This document shows positions 31,983-41,400 of a stretch of DNA of 64,000 nt, in pieces; the stretch's first letter is position 1, and the number at the start of each line of letters is the position of its first letter. The notes beneath the pieces are model-generated. The model was not told where the DNA came from. It saw only the letters and a program-made list of their open reading frames with translations, and made no database searches. The stretch is from contig CM048744.1 of the NCBI GenBank assembly GCA_026315105.1, positions 351,231,168-351,295,167 of the forward strand, in the 5' to 3' direction. This DNA comes from Locusta migratoria (taxonomy: Eukaryota > Arthropoda > Insecta > Orthoptera > Acrididae). Position numbers and translations under genes: made by a program.

Positions 31983-33095
31983 GCGGTTTTCCATGAACGT
32001 TACTGTTTATGTGCTAATATCTCAAGAACTACGTGTCGTATTGTGATACAATTTCGAAGGTACACTCAACTATATGCGTGTATACTTTCTTTAAAGTTTC
32101 CTGCAGCTACTATTCATAGTGTACAAATTATAAATTGTAACGTCGTACTGAATGCCGTAGCTTTACCCCATAAACAGCGGAAAAGTAGTAAGCTTGAAAC
32201 CTTTTTCCTTTCATCGTTTGCTATGGTTGTCAGCGAGAAAAAGTTTAATAACGGTTTGAAATTATGTTTAAAGTTTGTTGCAAGTCGCTAAGTACTCTCA
32301 TACTCATATAGCGTATTTATAAAGTCTCGTCACATTGAAGTTCCTAGTGTTTATGACGTCATATCTTCTGAACCATGTGTCGTGCGTTATTCGTAAACCT
32401 GCAGCAATTGTTACCTCACGGTAAGGAATGTGGGTACCAAATTTGGTTGAAATCTGTGCAGTGGTTTAGGAGAAAATGATCAGAATTGTTGGTAAATGCA
32501 GCAGTGTTTCATGCATCTCATTGTTTATGACGTCATATCTGTTGTGGCGTAAAGTCAGGGCCACACACCAGACGCACGAGAACGATCGTAGAGAAGGCAG
32601 CGGATGACCAGCAGCCAATCACACGCCGGCGCCGCTCATCCTGGAGGGAGAAACCGAGAAGCGCGCCCTCTACAAGCGGCTGTATCTAGGCCGACATGCG
32701 TCTGGAAGGGCACCTCTGAACTCGACTCCGAAATAGGCAGTCACTAGGACCCAGAGCAGTTAGCATCGAGGAAGAAGACGACGACGCCGCGACAAGAGAA
32801 GAACAGATAGAAGTTGAGTATTGTACAAACTTCAGAAAATAAAACTTGTATTACTAATCAGTATGGCTGTTTTAGCTGTCCACGCATCCATTGCATCCTG
32901 ATACAACCTTTCCAGAAAGACAGGCCGCGAAGGACAAAGCAGAGGCTGATCACGACGACTAAACAATATCTGTGGATTGAAGCTTTCGTGTACAAAATTT
33001 CATAAAGGTTGGAACAAAGCTGTTGATTTGTATGCAACACGTACACACAGACACACAAACATACGAACACTCTGCTTTGTATATTAGATAATTTT
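31983..33095. repeat. Interspersed repeat family F, copy 2 (inverted relative to copy 1)
   Basis: It is collinear with the reverse complement of 738-1446: AACGTTACTGTTTATGTGCT, CACGTGT-like palindromic stretches, TTGCAAGTCGCTAAGTACT, TTGTTTATGACGTCATAT, ACAAAATTTCATAAAG and GAACACTCTGCTTTGTATAT. The family repeats the phrase TATGACGTCATAT. The continuity is broken once, at 32540-32965, by a solo LTR. Confidence 0.75.
32540..32965 (+). mobile_element. Solo LTR with 5-bp target duplication
   Basis: The 426-bp segment begins TGTTGTGGCG and ends ACTAAACA, the TG...CA ends of long terminal repeats. It is flanked by ATATC at 32535-32539 and 32966-32970. Copy 1 of family F lacks it at the equivalent place, which fixes both borders. 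An AATAAA at about 32838 could be the LTR polyadenylation signal. A single LTR with no internal domain normally results from recombination between the two LTRs of a complete retrotransposon. Confidence 0.8.
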
Positions 33096-33872
33096 CATTG
33101 GCCAGCTTTACAATTAGTATAAATTTTCGTGTTGTCATATTAATATTCTGAATCTTCGTATAACAGTATTTTAATTTCAGATCAGTTTCTGATTATTAAT
33201 ACCGCCTGTTGATTAAAGAAAACCGCCAAACTAGTTTTTCGAAGCATCTCTCTTATTGCGTCAGTTGCCTTTATAGTAGTCGGGCAGAGAATATAGAAAA
33301 AGAATGACTGAGGGTGCAGATCGTGGAGTAAACAGATGCGCAATCGGCTAGTGTGGCAGATTCCGGGACGACTGCTTTTATCTCGACAACGGCATGCAGT
33401 TGCTCTTTATAGTGTTACGGCAGCATTCTTCTCCGCCGTTCTACTGCTGCTGGTGATGCAACGCTAGCGAGTTATCGTGCCATCGTGACTGCATTCCCGG
33501 GAAGCAATTAAAAGGAAACGACGCCTGCTTTATAGCACGACATTCATACCGTCGTCCGTATGTGACAACACACTATTGTATGGTTATTGTTTTCTGAGAA
33601 TGCTCTGACACCATTTCTTTTTTTTATAACAGGCCGGGAAATAAATTATTCTCCTGTGGGGAGAGTACAGTTCTGATCAAGTAGAAGATGTGCATTTATA
33701 CCAGTATCGAAAATATCTGAAACTGTATTGTCGGGGGAAATAGCCCTGGGAGGGTTTTGGATCCTCCCGCCTCACTGTTACGAACACCCATATTAATGTG
33801 GATATGCCAGTGTTAGTATCCTGTGATGACGTTGGGACAGGAATCGCCAATCGAGCAAGAGCAGATTTTTAT
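33096..33872. other. Unassigned sequence
   Basis: No gene recognised. Confidence 0.35.
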
Positions 33873-34240
33873 TCCATCATATTTCGGGAGTTCACCCGGG
33901 ACAGCGACAATTATTCATCCGATATGATTAATTATACATTTGTAAGCACTGTGAATACGTAACAGCTCTGTTTATGTTTGCACTCAGCGCTCACCTGTTT
34001 ATCTTTGAAGTATATATTCATCTATGACTAGCACAGCAGTTACGAATGTGATATCTTCGAGCATGCGCAGTCTAATCCTCAGTAGTTTTGCATCACGTGA
34101 TTTACCGTATAAATAGGCACACGCAGACGCCGAAAACTCAGTCTTGGACTCGCGTTGAAGATGGCTGTAAGGTTTGCAGCTGAAATATCGGACGAAGAAT
34201 TGTCGCTGTCCCGGGTGCACTCCCGAAATATGATGGAATA
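33873..34240. repeat. Inverted repeat of about 56 bp with hammerhead-like core at one arm
   Basis: 33873-33928 and 34185-34240 are inverted copies (shared TATTCCATCATATTTCGGGA, then CCGGGACAGCGACAATT) separated by about 256 bp. Just before the right arm, at 34155-34185, TTGAAGATGGCTGTAAGG ... GCAGCTGAAATATC has a GCTG/CAGC stem between a near-core TTGAAGA and GAAA. Confidence 0.65.
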
Positions 34241-34744
34241 TTATGTCCGGCGGGAAAACTTCAAGAATCACAAAAGCAGATTTATCAGCAGACTGTGGTA
34301 ATTTTCCTTTAAAGTGGGTCATTAAGAAAGAAAGGCACATACCACACTAATGTTACAAGGTAGCGATTAGGGGTTGCAATCCAGCACTGTTTTCAATCCA
34401 GCAGGATTTTTGCTGGATTGTCGCAAAGATTACATATTTTTTTAAGTAAATAAAAATTCTTTGTTATAGTATAATAAAATATTTATTAAAATCACAAAAT
34501 TCAACGATATCTAACTATTTCTGATTAATTATTTTGCTGTTTGGCTACTTATTTATGAATAAGAAGTTCAACGACAATAGCAAATGTCAAAATTTGATAA
34601 TTTTGTGGTCTTTACATTCTACTGAACTAAAAATATTACTTTTAATCTTTATGAAAGGTAATTGTAATCAGTCTTATTTATTGAAGAATTTACAGTATGA
34701 CATGAATTTAAAGTTAACTATCTTAATTTTCATTACTTCAAGCT
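34241..34744. other. AT-rich unassigned sequence
   Basis: No recognised gene; the frame at 34534-34788 is low-complexity and unsupported. Confidence 0.35.
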
Positions 34745-35535
34745 TCCAGCCTGAGATGCCGTGGTACATACATAAAACTTTCCCCTGACGTTTCGCCCTC
34801 GACTGCGGAAGGCATCCTCGGAGGTAAAGTGGCGTGCAGCAACGAGAGCGCGACTGAGCGTCGTATATATAGGCAAAACAGAGGGCGCTGCTGTCAGTCA
34901 CGTTGTGTCGGCTGTGCTGTGGTCTCTGCTATTGCCAACCTCCTCGATTGAAATTAATCGATTGTCATGCTGTTGCTGCACTGTTGACATCCATATCTTA
35001 TCAAGTTTGAGACCTTCCTCTTTTTTGTTAAAATTATTTCGATGTTTAAAAATCTCAATGGCTTCTCTGTACAAACGCGCATAATAATGCGACGTCTTTG
35101 CTAAGACGGACGTCTCGTTAAATTTTATTTCGTGGTCACCTTCTTGATACACGTGTTCCGCTACAGCCGATTTATTAGTATGTCCGAGACGGCAGTTCCT
35201 TTTGTGTTCGCCCAGATAAGTGTTGACACTTCTTTTAGTAGTACCTATATAAACTTGTCCACAACTGCAGGGAATTTTACAGACACCTGCTGTAGCTAGG
35301 GGATGTCGCTTATCTTTTGCAGATCTTCAAAATTCTTTTATTTTCGTGGTTGGTCTGAAAACAGCTTCCACATCGTACTTTCTTAAAATTTTCCCCATAA
35401 GATCAGTGACCTTACTGATAAATGGTAGAAAAACTTTCCCCTTGGGTTGTTGTCGTTCCTCGTCCGTCCTGGTTGTCAATCTAGGGCGTAGTGCACGATC
35501 CCTGTCTGAATAGCCATTCTTCTTAATGTTATTAC
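34745..35535 (-). pseudogene. Penelope-like element, GIY-YIG endonuclease end
   Basis: The minus strand reads, from about 35530, RALRPRLTTRT and SKVTDLMGKILRKYDVEAVF, then a stop, then GVCKIPCSCGQVYIGTTKRS, LGEHKRNCRLGHTNKSAVAE, and finally the frame 35152-34898 with FNETSVLAKTSHYYARLYRE and AIEIFKHRNNFN. The second group is a GIY-YIG nuclease domain: the GIY motif is GVC, YIG is intact, and the conserved Arg/Glu-His run follows. In Penelope-like elements this domain sits at the C-terminus after the reverse transcriptase and nicks the target DNA. The RT itself is missing, so the copy is truncated. Downstream, 34821-34791 carries CCGAGGA ... GGGCGAAACGTC. Confidence 0.8.
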
Positions 35536-36157
35536 TAAAATAAACAGTAAAAACGGTTATAATTTTTTAAATATGAAATAAGAAGTCACATCTCGTTTTG
35601 AAAATATGACCTTAAAAACAAATAACATTAATAGTTTTACTCCCAATCTACTTCTTATAGATCTGCATATGTAGCCAGCGGTGGAAAAGGCTCTGCCTCC
35701 ACACTTGTTGGTTTAATGGTTAATAAATAGTCATGCAACAAAGTCAAATACTTCCCTTTTACTCCATCATTTGCAAATGATGACATTTCTTTATCTAATA
35801 TTGTTTCGTAGCTTGGACGGCATTTTGAAGCTTATAAAGCGGTTTGAAAAGTGTCTCAATGTACGTGGAAATTATGTAGAAAAATAAAGATATGTATTAT
35901 CTTTAATGTCTTGTTGTATTTATTTTCCTTTCATACACAACTCTGACCACAGTCGACGGGAGAAACTTATTTTCCAACTCCCCCTCGTACTTTTTGATGA
36001 GTAGGTAAAACAATTGCATAATCTTCGAATATCCCATTAGTAGTGTACTGCCTGGCACAGTCGAGCCGATTAAATATCTAGCCGCAGAGACGGGTGCGCA
36101 CTAACAAGTAAACTTTAGCACGTCGCTCGCAGAAGCCACTTCTGCAAGTTATTTAAC
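35536..36157. other. Unassigned sequence
   Basis: AT-rich, no recognised feature. Confidence 0.35.
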
Positions 36158-36266
36158 GGCCGCACGGCAGTAGTCGCCTGGTCTAAGGCATCGAATATAG
36201 AAATGGACGTCCGCTCCCGTTCAAGTCTTCTCTCGGGTATGGGTGTGTGTGTTCTCCTCAATTTAA
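36158..36266 (+). mobile_element. Family L-type SINE, left part
   Basis: A decayed tRNA-like head (GTCGCCTGGTCTAAGGC, B-box CCGTTCAAGTCTTCTC) is followed by GGGTATGGGTGTGTGTGTTC and CAATTTAA. The rest of the body lies at 37456-37515, on the other side of a piggyBac element. Confidence 0.65.
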
Positions 36267-37455
36267 CCCCTTAATGCCCGAATTAATTTTTACGTGACAC
36301 AGTAAATAAAAAATCATATTTTGTTACCAGTGAACATATGCTAGAAATTATAAAATGTCAAATATGTGATGTTGTTTACTGATCTGGTGTAATTAGGTAT
36401 GTCGCGTATTTGCGACAACGGGCATTTGAGAAAGTAAACACTTATAAGACTTCATCCGGAACAACATTTCATTTAACAGTTTGATGGTACATTGTGTGTC
36501 ATTAGATTAGTATAAATTGAACTCCTATAACTAAAAATGGAAATTACATTGTTGCTTTCAGTTTGACTATACATATTGCATGTAACCCTATTCACGAAAT
36601 TCGCGGAAACAGTTTTTTCTCTTGTTCAAACTGAGATTTACGTTACATTTGCTACAAATAAACACTGCTTGCCTTGTACAGTTTTTACATCTTTGTCTTG
36701 TCCCTGTATCTTGAGGCCAATGACCTACTGCGCCAGTGCGGATAGTTCTATCTGGAAAAGATGTTGCTGGACCCCGATACTTCTTACGCTGCAGTTCAGT
36801 CTGTATACTGGTTGAAGGCCTACCTCTCTTTTTCTTCGTTACATCTTTTCCCTGTTTGCAGGGTGCTTCTCCTATTCCAGAATTTAATTCTAGCAGGTGA
36901 TTTTGTTCGTTATGGGGAATTTTGAGGCTCTCACAGCCCGCCGAATAACAACCAGCAATTGACAATTCAGATATCCATAATTTGCAACCGAAGAAGGCTG
37001 GTAGTGTATATCGAAAGAACTATCCATTCACACTTTGTTACACGGGCACACAAAAGTACGCAGATGCCAAATGATGCATATTTTACACAAAGCGTATTTT
37101 GAAATTTACTTATACTTTCAACACCATTATTACATCAAAATATGATTTACGTAATGCCACAGATACTAAAGAATACAAAAATAAGTTTCAGAACCAAAAT
37201 TACCTCTTTATTCTGCCATAATTATCCAAAAAAAAGACAGTAACTTCATATGTGTGTCTCGTGAACAAATGCGGGAACATCTAACCACTGTAGCAGTCCC
37301 TTCACCATCCAGGGAGGTGGCAGCACGTATCAGCAACAATATCAGCTTCTTGTAGATTCGGCATGTATCAGAAATGGCGCTCAAAAACAGTTATCCTTCC
37401 ATTTCTAAGGATCACAAAGGTTTGATGCGAATTCGTTACATTAGGCAATAAGGGG
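36267..37455 (-). mobile_element. piggyBac element, internally deleted, TTAA target duplication
   Basis: The ends CCCCTTAATGCC (36267-36278) and GGCAATAAGGGG (37444-37455) are inverted with one mismatch. Both are flanked by TTAA (36263-36266 and 37456-37459), the obligate piggyBac target. The outer sequences join into a continuous SINE. Total length is 1189 bp, too short for a full transposase gene of about 1.7 kb plus ends. Only the transposase C-terminus is coded (36965-36588). Confidence 0.85.
36588..36965 (-). pseudogene. piggyBac transposase C-terminal zinc-binding region
   Basis: The 125-residue frame ends with TRQRCKNCTRQAVFICSKCN followed by VNLSLNKRKNCFREFRE. The spacing of Cys pairs (C..C, C..C, then a final C with F..F) matches the cysteine-rich domain that closes piggyBac transposases and helps bind the element's ends. 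A basic KKKRGRPSTS (about residues 44-53) resembles an AT-hook-like or nuclear-localisation stretch. The DDD catalytic core is not present, so the fragment could at most bind DNA; whether it is expressed cannot be judged. Confidence 0.75.
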
Positions 37456-37515
37456 TTAAGTAGTTTGTAAGTCTAGAGACTGATGATGACCATAGCAGTC
37501 AGATCCAAGAGGTTT
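37456..37515 (+). mobile_element. Family L-type SINE, right part
   Basis: TTAAGTAGTTTGTAAGTCTA, GAGACTGATGATGACC and ATAGCAGTCAGATCC are the family body after its CTTAGGTTAG-type segment. It completes the SINE at 36158-36266. Confidence 0.7.
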
Positions 37516-37775
37516 TTCGTGGACCAGCACAAATTTCGTCAACTTGCGGAATTAGCTTCCGCTAGTTAGAGGAAGCAGTTTATCGACTATTACCGCGAGT
37601 ATTTACCAAACTTCCCAGCTGCTGGAAGTTCTTCCTTCATCTTGCGGAATTTTTGTGTATTCAGTACCGATACGAGGGATGTCAGTGTAAAAACGAGACT
37701 AGCGCAGATACAACGCTGCCGAAGCAAATCTACTGTTGGAACCCCTAACATGAATAATTTGCCGGCACAACCGTG
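37516..37775. other. Unassigned sequence
   Basis: Between two SINE copies; no gene recognised. Confidence 0.35.
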
Positions 37776-37983
37776 TAGCCGCCGCGGTGGCCGAGGGGAC
37801 TGAGGCGCTCCAGTCACGGTCTGCACGGCCACTACGGTCGGGGCTCCAAATCCCCACACAGGCATGGATATTTGTTCCGTTCTTAGGATTAGGTAGGTCA
37901 TAAGTATTTTGTAAGTTTAGGGAGTCATGACCTCGTAGTTAATCCCCATAAAAAAATAAAATAAAAAAAAAAAAAAAAAAAAA
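37776..37983 (+). mobile_element. Family L SINE with long poly-A tail, next to the satellite
   Basis: Head GCCGCCGCGGTGGCCGAGGG, altered B-box GGGGCTCCAAATCCCC, and body to AATCCCCATA, then an A-rich tail of about 30 bases at 37950-37983. The changed B-box suggests it is not young. About 70 bp of other sequence separates it from the first satellite monomer. Confidence 0.8.
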
Positions 37984-38051
37984 ATAACAACGTGTAAATA
38001 CGGATCATTATGCTTCGCCAGAAGGAGAAGTAGAGTGGCAGTGCAGAGATC

Positions 38052-38700
38052 TTTAAATCGTAGTTGACTATTCATTGTTGGCATAATATAAAACTTGTGA
38101 TGGAAACTGCTAGGTGTGAGTTCATAGTAGTTATGTATTATATTACCTTGATGTACGGCTAGTCACCACAATTTAAATCAGGTGCTAGTCATTGATCATT
38201 GTTGGCATAAATATAAACCTTGTGATGGAAACTGCTAGGTGTGAGTTCTAGTAGTTATGTATTATATATTACCTTGATGTACGGCTAGTCCCCACAATTT
38301 AAATCAGGCGCTAGTCATTGTTCATTGTTGGCATAATATAAACCTTGTGATGGAAACTGCTAGGTGTGAGTTCTAGTAGTTATGTATTATATATTACCTT
38401 GATGTACGGCTAGTCCCCACAATTTAAATCAGGCGCTAGTCATTGTTCATTGTTGGCATAATATAAACCTTGTGATGGAAACTGCTACGTGTGAGTTCTA
38501 GTAGTTATGTATTATATATAACATTGATGTACGGCTAGTCCCCACAATTTAAATCAGGCGCTAGTCATTGTTCATTGTTGGCATAATATAAACCTTGTGA
38601 TGGAAACTGCTAGGTGTGAATTCATAGTAGTTATGTATTATATTACCTTGATGTACGGCTAGTCACCACAATTTAAATCAGGTGCTAGTCATTGATCATT
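38052..38700. repeat. Left edge of the satellite with variant monomers
   Basis: The first five monomers include four with GCATAATATA in place of the usual GCATAAATATA (38077, 38327, 38452 and 38577). The very first unit begins with a decayed TTTAAATCGTAGTTGACTAT. Variants confined to the border are common in satellites, where homogenising exchange is weakest. Confidence 0.75.
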
Positions 38701-41400
38701 GTTGGCATAAATATAAACCTTGTGATGGAAACTGCTAGGTGTGAGTTCTAGTAGTTATGTATTATATATTACCTTGATGTACGGCTAGTCCCCACAATTT
38801 AAATCAGGCGCTAGTCATTGTTCATTGTTGGCATAAATATAAAACTTGTAATGGAAACTGCTAGGTGTGAATTCATAGTAGTTATGTATTATATTACCTT
38901 GATGTACGGCTAGTCCCCACCATTTAAATCAGGCGCTAGTCATTGTTCATTGTTGGCATAAATATAAACCTTGTGATGGAAACTGCTAGGTGTGAGTTCT
39001 AGTAGTTATGTATTATATATTACCTTGATGTACGGCTAGTCACCCCAATTTAAATCAGGTGCTAGTCATTGATCATTGTTGGCATAAATATAAACATTGT
39101 GATGGAAACTGCTAGGTGTGAGTTCTAGTAGTTATGTATTATATATTACCTTGATGTACGGCTAGTCCCCACAATTTAAATCAGGCGCTAGTCATTGTTC
39201 ATTGTTGGCATAAATATAAACCTTGTAATGGAAACTGCTAGGTGTGAATTCATAGTAGTTATGTATTATATTACCTTGATGTACGGCTAGTCCCCACCAT
39301 TTAAATCAGGCGCTAGTCATTGTTCATTGTTGGCATAAATATAAACCTTGTGATGGAAACTGCTAGGTGTGAGTTCTAGTAGTTATGTATTATATATTAC
39401 CTTGATGTACGGCTAGTCACCACAATTTAAATCAGGCGCTAGTCATTGTTCATTGTTGGCATAAATATAAACCTTGTAATGGAAACTGCTAGGTGTGAAT
39501 TCTAGTAGTTATGTATTATATTACATTGATGTACGGCTAGTCCCCACAATTTAAATCAGCCGCTAGTCATTGTTCATTGTTGGCATAAATATAAACCTTG
39601 TGATGGAAACTGCTAGGTGTGAATTCTAGTAGTTATGTATTATATTACCTAGATGTACGGCTAGTCCCCACAATTAAAATCAGGCGCTAGTCATTGTTCA
39701 TTGTTGGCATAAATATAAACCTTGTGATGGAAACTGCTAGGTGTGAATTCTAGTAGTTATGTATTATATTACCTTGATGTACGGCTAGTCACCACATTTT
39801 AAATCAGGCGCTAGTCATTGTTCATTGTTGGCATATATATAAACCTTGTGATGGAAACTGCTAGGTGTGAATTCTAGTAGTTATGTATTATATTACCTTG
39901 ATGTACGGCTAGTCCCCACAATTTAAATCAGGCGCTAGTCATTGATCATTGTTGGCATAAATATAAACCTAGTGATGGAAACTGCTAGGTGTGAATTCTA
40001 GTAGTTATGTATTATATTACCTTGATGTACGGCTAGTCACCACATTTTAAATCAGGTGCTAGTCATTGTTCATTGTTGGCATAAATATAAACCTTGTGAT
40101 GGAAACTGCTAGGTGTGAGTTCTAGTAGTTATGTATTATATATTACCTTGATGTACGGCTAGTCCCCACAATTTAAATCAGGCGCTAGTCATTGTTCATT
40201 GTTGGCATAAATATAAACCTTGTGATGGAAACTGCTAGGTGTGAATTCTAGTAGTTATGTATTATATTACCTTGATGTACGGCTAGTCCCCACCATTTAA
40301 ATCAGGCGCTAGTCATTGTTCATTGTTGGCATAAATATAAACCTTGTGATGGAAACTGCTAGGTGTGAGTTCTAGTAGTTATGTATTATATATTACCTTG
40401 GTGTACGGCTAGTCACCACAATTTAAATCAGGTGCTAGTCATTGATCATTGTTGGCATAAATATAAACCTTGTGATGGAAACTGCTAGGTGTGAGTTCTA
40501 GTAGTTATGTATTATATATTACCTTGATGTACGGCTAGTCCCCACAATTAAAATCAGGCGCTAGTCATTGTTCATTGTTGGCATAAATATAAACCTTGTG
40601 ATGGAAACTGCTAGGTGTGAATTCTAGTAGTTATGTATTATATTACCTTGATGTACGGCTAGTCCCCACAATTTAAATCAGGCGCTAGTCATTGTTCATT
40701 GTTGGCATAAATATAAACCTTGTGATGGAAACTGCTAGGTGTGAATTCTAGTAGTTATGTATTATATTACCTTGATGTACGGCTAGTCCCCACAATTTAA
40801 ATCAGGCGCTAGTCATTGTTCATTGTTGGCATAAATATAAACCTTGTGATGGAAACTGCTAGGTGTGAATTCATAGTAGTTATGTATTATATTACCTTGA
40901 TGTACGGCTAGTCACCACAATTTAAATCAGGTGCTAGTCATTGATCATTGTTGGCATAAATATAAACCTTGTGATGGAAACTGCTAGGTGTGAGTTCTAG
41001 TAGGTATGTATTATATATTACCTTGATGTACGGCTAGTCCCCACAATCTAAATCAGGCGCTAGTCATTGTTCATTGTTGGCATAAATATAAACCTTGTAA
41101 TGGAAACTGCTAGGTGTGAATTCATAGTAGTTATGTATTATATTACCTTGATGTACGGCTAGTCCGCACCATTAAAATCAGGCGCTAGTCATTGTTCATT
41201 GTTGGCATAAATATAAACCTTGTGATGGAAACTGCTAGGTGTGAGTTCTAGTAGTTATGTATTATATATTACCTTGATGTACGGCTAGTCGCCACAATTT
41301 AAATCAGGCGCTAGTCATTGTTCATTGTTGGCATAAATATAAACCTTGTAATGGAAACTGCTAGGTGTGAATTCTAGTAGTTATGTATTATATTACCTTG

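Noticed and set aside
33857..34240. Complete TIR transposon
   Set aside because: The inverted arms have no flanking duplication that I can see and no shared outer ends, so a local foldback is the safer description.
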